Source of the DNA: Methylobacter sp.
Lineage (GTDB): Bacteria > Pseudomonadota > Gammaproteobacteria > Methylococcales > Methylomonadaceae
Direction of reading: 5' to 3'
DNA: 21,060 bases
Assembly (NCBI RefSeq): GCF_023227905.1
Contig: NZ_JALOCF010000059.1
Span: 1-21,060 of the forward strand
In this document: positions 1 to 7,128 of the stretch, piece after piece
Layout: every line of letters begins with the position of its first letter
How positions within the stretch are numbered: the stretch's first letter is position 1
Position numbers and translations under genes: made by a program
The notes under the pieces: generated by a model
What the model was told of the DNA's origin: nothing
Database searches by the model: none
What the model saw: only the letters and a program-made list of their open reading frames with translations

Positions 1-13
1 TAATTCGGATTAA

Positions 14-823
14 TTATAAGGCGCGTTTAGGCGCGGTTTTTATATGCGTGGAATAGAGGGTCAATCCGGTAAACGCAAGCCCGCCCATCAGATTACCCAA
101 AACAGTCGGAATCTCATTCCAGATAAAATAATCCATAATCGAAAAATTTCCTCCCATGATCAAACCGGCTGGAAACAGAAACATGTTGACGACCGAGTGC
201 TCGAAGGCCATGCCAAAGAACAGCATGATCGGCATCCACATGGCGATCACCTTGCCGCTAACGGAAGTGGAAATCATCGCTCCAACCACGCCGGTAGATA
301 CCATCCAGTTACAAAGCATGCCCCTGATAAAGATCGTAAACCAGCCGGCCACGCCATATTTTGCATAGCCCAGCGTACGTGCTTCACCGATGCCGGCCAG
401 CTTTATGCCCACATCATTAGGTGCAATAGAAAAACCGTAGGTGTAGACAATGGACATCATGACCGCCACGGTTAACGCCCCTAGAAAATTACCTGCAAAG
501 ACTAAGCCCCAGTTCCTGAAAATACCGTTGATGGTTACGCCTGGGCGTTTATCGAGCAATGCCAGCGGCGTTAACACAAAAACACCGGTCAGAAGGTCGA
601 AGCCTAGCAAATACAACATGCAAAAACCAACGGGGAATAAAATTGCACCAAAAATTGGGGAATTCGTTTGCACAGTAATAGCGACCGCAAATACCGCAGC
701 CAACGCCAGGATCGCACCGGCCATATAAGCCCTGATCAAAGTATCTCTGGTTGACATGAAGATTTTGGATTCGCCCGCGTCGACCATTTTTGTGACAAAT
801 TCTGAAGGAATCAGGTAGGACAT
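14..823 (-). CDS. Formate/nitrite transporter (FNT) family channel, probably nitrite
   Basis: A 269-residue inner-membrane pore of the FocA/NirC family, which conducts small monovalent anions (formate, nitrite) as a pentamer. The sequence shows about six hydrophobic helices, the family omega-loop region after GFDLLTG (residues 74-80), and the central pore histidine His209 in FEHSVVNMF. The length is typical for the family. The start is well supported: AAAGGTGAG lies a few bases before the ATG. The substrate cannot be read from the protein alone. An upstream sigma-54 promoter with NtrC-like sites (1093-1208) argues for nitrogen nutrition, hence nitrite uptake or efflux rather than formate. The neighbour on the other side lies outside the window, so an operon with nitrate/nitrite assimilation genes cannot be tested. 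The family call is firm and the substrate is inference. Confidence 0.93.
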   Translation of the reverse strand: MSYLIPSEFVTKMVDAGESKIFMSTRDTLIRAYMAGAILALAAVFAVAITVQTNSPIFGAILFPVGFCMLYLLGFDLLTGVFVLTPLALLDKRPGVTINGIFRNWGLVFAGNFLGALTVAVMMSIVYTYGFSIAPNDVGIKLAGIGEARTLGYAKYGVAGWFTIFIRGMLCNWMVSTGVVGAMISTSVSGKVIAMWMPIMLFFGMAFEHSVVNMFLFPAGLIMGGNFSIMDYFIWNEIPTVLGNLMGGLAFTGLTLYSTHIKTAPKRAL

Positions 824-1007
824 AACTCACCTTTAAAAAGTTAGATAAATAACGAATTGAGGTGCCGGATCAAAAACACCTTGATTTGTTTGGTTAAGCC
901 TGTTTTCGCAAGCTGTTGATACCCTTGGAAACGAGCGTTCTTTCACTCGTTCTTTGCAGATAACCTAATTAAAATCAAGGCATAAACAATAGACGAGTAA
1001 AGTTATC
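824..1007 (-). promoter_or_regulatory. 3' part of the long leader of the FNT gene
   Basis: No gene is seen here. Read on the minus strand, this is the part of the predicted leader nearest the start codon. It contains a stem-loop at 930-951 (arms AACGAGTG and CGCTCGTT, loop AAAGAA, one G-U pair) and a weaker one near 898-915 (arms AGCTTG and CAGGCT). Neither is followed by a run of T, so neither is a classical intrinsic terminator. The ribosome binding site AAAGGTGAG precedes the ATG at 823. Function is inferred from position only. Confidence 0.4.
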
Positions 1008-1081
1008 GCCGCCTGTTTAAAACAAGCGACTTTTCAACGCCATTGTTGAAGGGAAAGGAGGATGCGCCATCGCACCACCTT
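1008..1081 (-). promoter_or_regulatory. Structured 5' leader RNA with paired hexaloop hairpins, possible ANTAR-type target
   Basis: Starting from the transcription start predicted by the sigma-54 box (near 1081), the minus-strand RNA forms three consecutive hairpins. Hairpin A (about 1054-1082) has core stem GGUGC/GCAUC around loop GAUGGC, extended outward by AAAGG/CCUUU. Hairpin B (1033-1050) is a perfect 6-bp stem UUCAAC/GUUGAA with loop AAUGGC. Hairpin C (1008-1030) pairs GUCGCUUG with CAGGCGGC. Known ANTAR targets (for example NasR leaders) are two adjacent stem-loops with six-base loops having A at position 1 and G at position 4. Hairpin B fits exactly; hairpin A has G at positions 1 and 4, and its outer loop bases could also pair to leave a tetraloop. 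The 9-10 nt linker is plausible. No clear U-tract terminator follows, which weakens the antitermination reading. Confidence 0.4.
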
Positions 1082-1092
1082 TCATTGGAAAA

Positions 1093-1108
1093 GCACGGAT
1101 TGTGCCAA
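1093..1108 (-). promoter_or_regulatory. Sigma-54 (RpoN) -24/-12 promoter upstream of the FNT gene
   Basis: The minus strand reads TTGGCACAATCCGTGC, matching the RpoN consensus TGGCAC-N5-TTGC closely. The invariant GG (1106-1105) and GC (1094-1093) are separated by exactly ten bases. It points toward the transporter at 823 and would start transcription near 1081, giving a leader of roughly 258 nt. Two NtrC-like sequences lie about 100-120 bp upstream, the usual enhancer distance. Confidence 0.65.
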
Positions 1109-1171
1109 ACCATCTAATCCAGCTGCTTAGCGTTGTTCAGTGAGGACTTGCCTGGATCCTGTCGCATTTTT

Positions 1172-1208
1172 TGCACTAAAACAAATTGTGGACGCACCAA
1201 AATGACAC
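1172..1208 (-). promoter_or_regulatory. Two NtrC-like enhancer sites
   Basis: Plus-strand TGCACTAAAACAAA (1172-1185) and GCACCAAAATGACAC (1194-1208) each carry one good half of the NtrC palindrome GCACC-N5-GGTGC and one degenerate half. Their starts are about 22 bp apart, two helical turns, so activator dimers would sit on the same DNA face. They lie about 100-120 bp upstream of the start predicted for the sigma-54 box. Each site alone is weak; the arrangement is what makes them credible. Confidence 0.45.
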
Positions 1209-1293
1209 AAATCAAGAAAAATAAACCCCAGAAATTAACCACCAGCTAGCCCGGTAGGGGCATGTTGTTAACCTCTTGCATTGGCGAGTGTCC

Positions 1294-1443
1294 AATGTCG
1301 TGCAACGAAAAGATGTCGCCTCAAGCGCCTACTGTTGGTGCACGATCTACATCGCTATGCTCCAAGTAATGCAACGGGATTCTGGTTTTGTCAGCCGTGT
1401 CATTGGAGGCTAAAATGTCGGGCAACGAAAAGGTGTTGCCCGA
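1294..1443 (+). repeat. Direct repeat pair, second copy a hairpin (CAACGAAAAG element)
   Basis: Positions 1294-1320 and 1414-1440 are two copies, 120 bp apart, of a 27-base element; both contain GCAACGAAAAG. The flanks are also related (ATTGGCGAG and ATTGGAGGC a few bases before each copy). In the second copy TCGGGCAAC (1418-1426) pairs perfectly with GTTGCCCGA (1435-1443) around an 8-base loop. The arms have decayed in the first. The pair lies just before the CobW-family gene. Apart from these repeats and the element at 1325-1341, I see no gene between 1209 and 1474. A 61-codon frame here is made of repeat sequence and is not coding. Confidence 0.6.
1322..1352 (+). repeat. Partial copy of a dispersed hairpin repeat (GCGCCTACTGTTGGTGC)
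   Basis: Bases 1325-1341 are identical to 14709-14725 upstream of leuA. They retain the inner five pairs of that element's stem (GCGCC/GGTGC around loop TACTGTT), but the outer arms no longer pair. It sits between the two CAACGAAAAG repeats, so this spacer is a mosaic of repeat types. Confidence 0.55.
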
Positions 1444-1474
1444 TCTATAGCTACAGCGCTCATTAATAAACAAT

Positions 1475-2449
1475 ATGAACCATCACAACTTGTCCCCATC
1501 CACTAAAGTCATTGAGCGAATCCCCGTGTTCATCATCAGCGGATTTCTCGGCAGCGGGAAAACCACTTTATTGAACCGCTTATTGAGTCATGCACCCAAA
1601 TCTGCCGTGATTATCAATGAATTCGGCACCACACCGATCGATCAACAATTACTGCGCGAGCATAAAGTGCCTTTATCAACCTTGGTGGGCGGTTGCTTGT
1701 GCTGTCAGGTGCGCGGTTCGTTAACGCCGTTGCTTAAAAACTTACGTATGGCTTGGGATTCAGGGGATAAGCCTTTCGAGCGGGTGATCATCGAAACCAG
1801 CGGCGTTGCCAATCCGGAACCGGTGCTGGATATTTTGTTAAGGGAACGCTGGTTGGCAGCGCGTTATAGCTTGCAAGGCGTTATTGCTACGGTTTCAGCA
1901 GGCATGGATACCGATCATTTCGATTATTTTCCAGAAGTCCAGGCGCAAATTGCCTGGGCTGATACGGTGGTCATGACGCAAACCGACTTGGCAACAGCTG
2001 ACGCGATTGCAACGCTGGATGCACGCTTATCGGCCCTGGCCCCTGCCGCGATTAAGCTGAGCGCTGTGCAAGGCGAGCTTGACCCCGATGCACTGCTCAA
2101 TTGTCCGAAGAAATTCCGTCGGTTGCGCGATACGGAACAGTCCGATTTACCCGATCATGGCTTTAACAGCATCGCCTTGCAGCTTGAGCATCCGCTACCG
2201 TGGGAGCGGCTACAAAAAGCCTTGGAATACCTGATTGCCCATTACCCTGAACAGCTGGTCCGTTTAAAAGGCATGGTTTACACGCCTGGTCAAGACGAAC
2301 CATTGTTGGTGCAGGGAACAGCCGGAAGGCTTTATCCGGCAACGCGGCTGCCGGTAAGAACTTCCGATGACGGCATTGGGCGGCTGGTTATTATTAGCCG
2401 GGGGGAAGTAAAAGGCTTGGCTGAAGACCTGATGGCGCAATTGCGTTAG
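1475..2449 (+). CDS. COG0523/CobW-family (G3E) metal-chaperone GTPase
   Basis: A 324-residue P-loop GTPase of the CobW/YjiA/ZNG group, proteins that move metals such as zinc or cobalt to client proteins. Walker A GFLGSGKT is at residues 23-30, and the metal-binding GCLCC signature of the family is at 73-77. ETSG at 107-110 is the Walker B region, TQTD at 168-171 stands in the guanine-recognition position, and a CobW C-terminal domain fills about 232-320. There is no long histidine-rich linker. It stands alone, with no cobalamin or nitrile hydratase genes nearby, so the metal and client are unknown. No strong ribosome binding site precedes the ATG. It is transcribed toward the diguanylate cyclase gene. 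The family is certain; the subgroup is not. Confidence 0.88.
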   Translation: MNHHNLSPSTKVIERIPVFIISGFLGSGKTTLLNRLLSHAPKSAVIINEFGTTPIDQQLLREHKVPLSTLVGGCLCCQVRGSLTPLLKNLRMAWDSGDKPFERVIIETSGVANPEPVLDILLRERWLAARYSLQGVIATVSAGMDTDHFDYFPEVQAQIAWADTVVMTQTDLATADAIATLDARLSALAPAAIKLSAVQGELDPDALLNCPKKFRRLRDTEQSDLPDHGFNSIALQLEHPLPWERLQKALEYLIAHYPEQLVRLKGMVYTPGQDEPLLVQGTAGRLYPATRLPVRTSDDGIGRLVIISRGEVKGLAEDLMAQLR

Positions 2450-2543
2450 CGGAAACGGGGGATCAAGCGGAAAAGCCGGGCGTGAGATTCGGCTATGCCG
2501 ATAACACGTTCGTTCGTCACAAGATTTTCAGCAGAGCTTATGA

Positions 2544-4562
2544 TTATTCGATTGCTTTATTTCGCGGCATGCTCTTGGAATAGAAAGAAATTCCCAGTTT
2601 TCCCTGTTTTGCCTGATACATTGCCGTGTCGGCAAGATGAACCAGGGCTTCGGCGCTATTGGCATCCCGTGGGTAAATCGCAATACCGATGCTGCCTCCC
2701 AGCGTAAATTCCAGTTCAGCAAAAATATAAGGTTCTTGTAATTTTTTCAGGATTTTTGCGGCGACCGGCGCCGCTCCATCCGCATCGGTTTCCGGCAGCA
2801 CGAGTGCGAATTCATCCCCGCCAAGGCGGGCGGGCATATCGGAGTCACGTAAAGTGGTGGCAATTCTGTTGGCTGTTTCCTTGAGTACTTCGTCGCCAAC
2901 AGCGTGTCCCATAGTGTCGTTGACAAATTTGAAGCGGTCCAGGTCCAGGTAAAACAGTGCAACCGACTGGTTATTGCGGTGCGCCATATTGATGGCATTA
3001 TGAAGCTGGTCGGCAAACAGTCTGCGATTAGCCAGACCGGTCAGTTCATCATAATGAGACAGCCAGAGTAAGCGATCATCGGCCTGTTTGCGCAATGTGA
3101 TGTCATGCACAATGCCGTCAACGCCTATCAAGTTATTGTGTTCGTCATAAACCGGGGTGTCAGTCACTTCAAGCCAATGGATATCCTTGTAGGCGCTGTA
3201 TATTTCCAGTTGGTAAGGCGAATCGGCCAAGCCTTGGGCGCATGCCTTGGCGTGCTCGGCAATTTTAAGGTTTGTCGGGTTATCAGTAAGATACTCATGA
3301 TAGTGAGCCTTAAATTCATCCGGACTATAGCCGAGTATGTGGGTTATTGAGGGGCTGATGTAAGTGAATACGCCGTCACAGTTGCGCTGGTAAAAAAAGT
3401 ATTCATTACGCAGGTTTTCAACCAGGCTGCGGAATTTATGTTCGCTGGAATTCAGCTCGGCGGTGCGCTTTACGATCAGATGCTCAAGATCGTCTTTCAA
3501 TGTCAGCAGGATTTTGTTGGTGGTCTGGACTTCGTGTCTTGACAGCTTGATTTTCTTGTTTTGTCTACGGACCCGGACAATCCATAGTAGCAATAAAATC
3601 AAGGTCGCTACGAAACCCGCGATAATTTTCCAAATCAGTTCGTAGTCAATTGAAGATTCCATGCCGGGAACCCATTTGGCGTGGATGTTCTGCATTTCTT
3701 CTTCACTTATGCTGGTCAGCCCCTTTTGTAAAATATCTGCCAGAATCGGCCAGTCGCCGCGCACGGCAATGCTTTCATTAATGCTTTCATTGACGCTATC
3801 GCTATCATAAAAGGCTGCAATTTTCAGGTCAGTCAGAAGATGTTTTGTTTGCAGGTAATTGGCCGTAGCCATAAAGGTAATGGCGGCATCGGCTTTTTCC
3901 GTGCTGACTGTCTTTAGCTCGTCCAGCATAGAATCGACAAAATAGGGAGTCATTGAAGGAAGTTCCTTAATAATCCGTTCAACAAATTGATAACCCTTGA
4001 CCAACGTGACCTTTCTTCCTGCAAGATCGGAGCGATTTTTTATCGTCGAATTATCTCTTTTGGTTATGATAACCAAGGATTTCATCAGGTAGGGTTGCGT
4101 GAAAATAAACCACTGTCTGCGATCCGGTCGATTGATCATTGTAGCGACGACATCAACTTTACGCGCAACCGCCGCTTCATATAATTTGTTCCAGCTGGTC
4201 CGGGGATAGATTTCAAATTTAATGCCTAAGCGTTTGCCCAGGATGTTCATGACTTCGACGGCAATGCCTTCAGGTTGCCCCGAATCATTGAGAAAACTAT
4301 AGGGCGGTAGCGAGCCGTCAAAAGCAACCCGGATATTCTGATGACGCTCTAACCAGTCCCGTTCTATGGGCGTCAATTGCACTACGGGATCAGGTTTGTT
4401 TCCGGTCGAAACTGCATCGCTAAAATTGTCTGCTGCAGCGATATTTAGGAAAGCGAAAAAAAACAACGAAATTAGATAATGCATTGCCTGTGCTGGGTTA
4501 GTTTTCAATATGGGAAATAAGACGGGAGTCATGCCTTTATAATCTTTGCGTTGATTTAGCAT
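2544..4562 (-). CDS. Membrane diguanylate cyclase with periplasmic solute-binding, PAS and GGDEF domains
   Basis: Predicted to make cyclic di-GMP in response to a periplasmic ligand. The order is: hydrophobic signal segment (about 27-44), bacterial family 3 solute-binding domain (about 68-300), one transmembrane helix (310-331), coiled linker (332-375), PAS domain (about 378-492) and GGDEF domain (about 500-665). The active-site loop RLGGDEF is intact (GGDEF 581-585). RDSD at 572-575 lies exactly five residues before it, which is the inhibitory I-site, so product feedback is expected. There is no EAL domain. The long frame starts at 4562, but Met27 (4484), directly before the signal segment, is an attractive alternative. 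The ligand is unknown; family 3 domains usually bind polar amino acids or related small molecules. It has no co-directional partner. Confidence 0.9.
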   Translation of the reverse strand: MLNQRKDYKGMTPVLFPILKTNPAQAMHYLISLFFFAFLNIAAADNFSDAVSTGNKPDPVVQLTPIERDWLERHQNIRVAFDGSLPPYSFLNDSGQPEGIAVEVMNILGKRLGIKFEIYPRTSWNKLYEAAVARKVDVVATMINRPDRRQWFIFTQPYLMKSLVIITKRDNSTIKNRSDLAGRKVTLVKGYQFVERIIKELPSMTPYFVDSMLDELKTVSTEKADAAITFMATANYLQTKHLLTDLKIAAFYDSDSVNESINESIAVRGDWPILADILQKGLTSISEEEMQNIHAKWVPGMESSIDYELIWKIIAGFVATLILLLLWIVRVRRQNKKIKLSRHEVQTTNKILLTLKDDLEHLIVKRTAELNSSEHKFRSLVENLRNEYFFYQRNCDGVFTYISPSITHILGYSPDEFKAHYHEYLTDNPTNLKIAEHAKACAQGLADSPYQLEIYSAYKDIHWLEVTDTPVYDEHNNLIGVDGIVHDITLRKQADDRLLWLSHYDELTGLANRRLFADQLHNAINMAHRNNQSVALFYLDLDRFKFVNDTMGHAVGDEVLKETANRIATTLRDSDMPARLGGDEFALVLPETDADGAAPVAAKILKKLQEPYIFAELEFTLGGSIGIAIYPRDANSAEALVHLADTAMYQAKQGKLGISFYSKSMPRNKAIE

Positions 4563-4667
4563 GTATATTGAATACTACAATATGCCTATGACGCCCATAT
4601 AATCTTAATCTATTTCTGAGATACGGCATAAAAGTAAAACCATAGTGCCTGTGTCTCGACTTTATTC

Positions 4668-4695
4668 TTGACAGAACGACGCGATGCTTTAGAAT
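4668..4695 (+). promoter_or_regulatory. Sigma-70 promoter of tRNA-Asp
   Basis: Perfect -35 TTGACA (4668-4673) and -10 TAGAAT (4690-4695) with a 16-bp spacer. A GC-rich discriminator (ACGCGCC) follows, typical of stable-RNA promoters under stringent control. Transcription would start around 4702, about ten bases before the tRNA. Confidence 0.82.
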
Positions 4696-4711
4696 ACGCG
4701 CCTCGAACTGC

Positions 4712-4788
4712 GGAGCGGTAGTTCAGTTGGTTAGAATACCGGCCTGTCACGCCGGTGGTCGCGGGTTCGAGCCCCGTCCGCTCCGCCA
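4712..4788 (+). tRNA. tRNA-Asp (anticodon GUC)
   Basis: A complete 77-base cloverleaf. The acceptor arms GGAGCGG (4712-4718) and CCGCTCC (4778-4784) pair perfectly, followed by discriminator G and encoded CCA (4786-4788). The anticodon stem CCGGC/GCCGG encloses CTGTCAC with anticodon GTC at 4746-4748. The T-loop GGTTCGAGCC motif and the D-arm GTTCAGTTGGTTAGAAT are present. It stands alone, with its own promoter. Confidence 0.97.
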
Positions 4789-5094
4789 TCTCTCCGGCAT
4801 GATTATCACTGCCGATCTAAAAGCCAGTTTATCCAAATTGCTGCTGATTTCCCTCTGTCAAACCTCCGTTACCGAACTGTGTCGTGGCGTTTACCATATT
4901 ACCGCGGCAGCATTGGCTGAGGCTCATTAAGCGATGATCCGGGTTTTATAGCCGAGGCTTTGATGCCGATGGCGAGACCTGAAAGATCATAAGCTGGAGC
5001 TCATCATTACCTATCTTCCTTAAATTGGCATTATTTTTGAAATAATCCTGGTGCTTATGCTGTAAAATTATTCTTTTTTATATCGTTTTTTCAG
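4789..5094 (+). other. Spacer between tRNA-Asp and pdxA, no convincing gene
   Basis: No gene is supported. A 43-codon frame (4799-4930) lacks a ribosome binding site and resembles nothing I recognise. No integrase or attachment-site duplication is seen next to the tRNA. The last 80 bases are AT-rich and likely hold the pdxA promoter: TTGAAA near 5037 and TAAAAT near 5063 are possible boxes, but the spacing is poor. Confidence 0.4.
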
Positions 5095-6084
5095 ATGACA
5101 GTCAGGCTACCCGTACCGCGTATTGCATTAACACCCGGAGAACCCGCAGGCATAGGTCCCGATCTTTGCATTCAGCTTGCCCAGCAGGATTTGCCTTGCG
5201 AAATCATCGTTATAGCCAGCCCGCAATTGCTGGAAGAGCGCGCCAGGCAATTAGGCCTGCCGCTTAAGATAAAAGAGTTCGATAGCGCTATGCCTGCAAC
5301 GGCCCAGACTGCCGGATGCTTGACGATATTGCCGGTGGAGCTGGCGGAGCCGGTACAGTGCGGACAATTGAATCCGGCCAATAGCCGCTATGTGCTGAAA
5401 ACCATCACCAAAGCGACTAAGGGTTGCATGGACGCGGTTTTTGATGCGATGGTTACAGGTCCTGTCCACAAGGGCATTATCAATGATGCAGGTTTGGCTT
5501 TTAGCGGCCATACCGAGTTTATCGCCGGCATTACCGGCGGACATCCTGTCATGATGTTGGCAACACCGGGCTTGCGGGTGGCGCTGGCAACGACCCATAT
5601 GCCGCTGTCGGAAGTCAGTCAGGCCATTACTCATACCCGGCTGCGGACAGTGATTCGAATACTGGATCATGAATTGCGCTCGCGCTTTGGCATCGCCCAT
5701 CCGAAAATACTGGTGTGCGGGCTTAATCCTCATGCCGGAGAAAACGGCCATATGGGCCGGGAAGAAATCGATATTATCGAGCCGGTGCTCGATACCTTCC
5801 GCAAGCAAGGCTTGAATCTGCATGGGCCGTTACCGGCCGATACGCTGTTTACCGACAAATATCTGGCGACAGCGGATGCGGTTCTGGCGATGTATCATGA
5901 TCAAGGCTTGCCGGTGCTCAAACATATGGGTTTTGGCCGGGCTGTCAATATTACGCTGGGATTGCCGATTATCCGTACTTCGGTTGACCACGGCACGGCT
6001 TTGGATATTGCCGGTAGCGGCAAGGCCGATTCAGGCAGTCTACAGTTTGCACTCCAAACCGCAATAACAATGGCTACACAATAA
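5095..6084 (+). CDS. pdxA: 4-hydroxythreonine-4-phosphate dehydrogenase
   Basis: A 329-residue NAD-dependent enzyme of the DXP-dependent pyridoxal phosphate pathway. It oxidises 4-phosphohydroxy-L-threonine to a product that decarboxylates to 3-amino-1-hydroxyacetone phosphate, the partner of deoxyxylulose phosphate in the PdxJ reaction. The N-terminal ALTPGEPAGIGPD motif, SGHTEF, and the three metal-ligand histidine contexts (THMP, NPHAGE, YHDQGLP) are all present, as is the C-terminal TSVDHGTALDIAG block. The start at 5095 matches the usual N-terminus, although no Shine-Dalgarno is visible. rsmA follows after two bases, the standard gammaproteobacterial pair. Confidence 0.97.
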   Translation: MTVRLPVPRIALTPGEPAGIGPDLCIQLAQQDLPCEIIVIASPQLLEERARQLGLPLKIKEFDSAMPATAQTAGCLTILPVELAEPVQCGQLNPANSRYVLKTITKATKGCMDAVFDAMVTGPVHKGIINDAGLAFSGHTEFIAGITGGHPVMMLATPGLRVALATTHMPLSEVSQAITHTRLRTVIRILDHELRSRFGIAHPKILVCGLNPHAGENGHMGREEIDIIEPVLDTFRKQGLNLHGPLPADTLFTDKYLATADAVLAMYHDQGLPVLKHMGFGRAVNITLGLPIIRTSVDHGTALDIAGSGKADSGSLQFALQTAITMATQ

Positions 6085-6086
6085 AA

Positions 6087-6893
6087 ATGGCACATACTCC
6101 GCGCAAGCGCTTCGGTCAGAATTTTCTTCATGACCACACTATTATTTACAACATTATCTCCAGCATCCAGGCCAAACCCGATCAACACTGGGTTGAGATT
6201 GGGCCGGGGCAGGGCGCATTGACCGAGCCTTTGTTAAAACAGGGTGTGCGCCTGGAGGTGGTTGAGCTTGACAGGGATTTGGTGGTTTTGCTGAGGGAAA
6301 AGTTCAAGCAATACTCCAACTTGCAAATTCATAGCGCCGATGCGTTAAGGTTTGATTTTTCGTCGCTGGCGGGCGAGGGCAAGAAGCTGCGCGTCATCGG
6401 CAATCTTCCATATAACATTTCAACGCCGTTGATGTTTCATCTGTTGGATAATGCTTCTTGCATTGAAGACATGCATTTCATGTTGCAAAAGGAAGTGGTA
6501 GACCGGATTTGCGCGGCTCCAGGCAGCAAAAAATACGGCAGGCTGAGCGTCATGATGCAATATTATTGCGCAACCGAACTGCTGTTCGATGTGCCGCCGG
6601 AAAGTTTCGATCCGGCTCCAAAGGTCATGTCTGCTATCGTCAGACTGGTGCCCCACAGGCAGCCGCCTGTTGCGGTTAATGATATAGCCAAGCTGAACCG
6701 CGTTGTTACCCAGGCATTTTCGCAACGGCGCAAAACCCTGCGTAATTCATTGAAAAAGCTGATTGCTGAGGAAGAGATTGCCGCTTTGGGCATAGACCCG
6801 ACACTCAGGGCAGAAAACATATCGTTAGCGGAATTTGCGAGCTTGAGTAATCTGTTGCAGGATGACTCTTGCGGTACACCCGGCAGCGTATAA
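6087..6893 (+). CDS. rsmA: 16S rRNA (adenine1518-N6/adenine1519-N6) dimethyltransferase
   Basis: A 268-residue SAM-dependent enzyme (KsgA) that dimethylates two adjacent adenosines near the 3' end of 16S rRNA late in 30S assembly. The RFGQNFLHD start block, SAM-binding VEIGPGQG (36-43), acidic ELDRD (60-64) and catalytic NLPYNIS (106-112) are intact, and the C-terminal RNA-binding part ends normally. It begins two bases after the pdxA stop without its own Shine-Dalgarno, so it is probably translated by coupling. It ends facing iscA, with a palindrome between. Confidence 0.97.
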   Translation: MAHTPRKRFGQNFLHDHTIIYNIISSIQAKPDQHWVEIGPGQGALTEPLLKQGVRLEVVELDRDLVVLLREKFKQYSNLQIHSADALRFDFSSLAGEGKKLRVIGNLPYNISTPLMFHLLDNASCIEDMHFMLQKEVVDRICAAPGSKKYGRLSVMMQYYCATELLFDVPPESFDPAPKVMSAIVRLVPHRQPPVAVNDIAKLNRVVTQAFSQRRKTLRNSLKKLIAEEEIAALGIDPTLRAENISLAEFASLSNLLQDDSCGTPGSV

Positions 6894-7018
6894 TACGAGA
6901 GATCAAACTTTTCTGGCAAGTATAGAGAGCACGGAGTAGACGGGTAAACACGAATATGCTGGAGGTACCTCGTTTAGCAACGCGTTTGTTGCATTGATGT
7001 AGAACGTTTTTACGGGTT

Positions 7019-7051
7019 AGACCTTCCAGGTTTTTAAAACCTGGAAGGTCT
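7019..7051. terminator. Perfect 33-bp palindrome between convergent rsmA and iscA
   Basis: Left arm AGACCTTCCAGGTTTT (7019-7034) and right arm AAAACCTGGAAGGTCT (7036-7051) are exact reverse complements around one base. The central T/A stretches make it symmetrical for both strands, and it sits between the two convergent 3' ends. It could act as a bidirectional terminator or be a mobile palindromic repeat. The rest of 6894-7128 shows no gene. Confidence 0.6.
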
Positions 7052-7128
7052 AGTTTAAGAACCGCAGTTGATCCACGACAAATGAATGAATATTTTCGTA
7101 CTTTTTGTGGACGGATTGATTTTCCCAA

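Noticed and set aside
1053..1126. Plus-strand AAAGGAGG followed at once by ATG (22-codon frame)
   Set aside because: The Shine-Dalgarno touches the start codon with no spacer, and the bases are better explained as the opposite-strand leader hairpin.
1256..1275. Possible plus-strand sigma-54 box GGCATGTTGTTAAC before the CobW-family gene
   Set aside because: The -12 element is AC rather than the invariant GC.
1281..1466. 61-codon frame upstream of the CobW-family gene
   Set aside because: It is translated repeat DNA, with both CAACGAAAAG copies and a hairpin element inside it.
4799..4930. 43-codon frame right after tRNA-Asp
   Set aside because: No ribosome binding site and no recognisable sequence. 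No integrase or attachment duplication suggests an element integrated at the tRNA.
4712..5094. Genomic island at the tRNA-Asp gene
   Set aside because: Genes on both sides are core housekeeping genes and no repeated tRNA 3' end is seen.
5251..5823. 190-codon frame antisense to pdxA
   Set aside because: It lies wholly inside pdxA on the other strand and shows no family features; a shadow frame.
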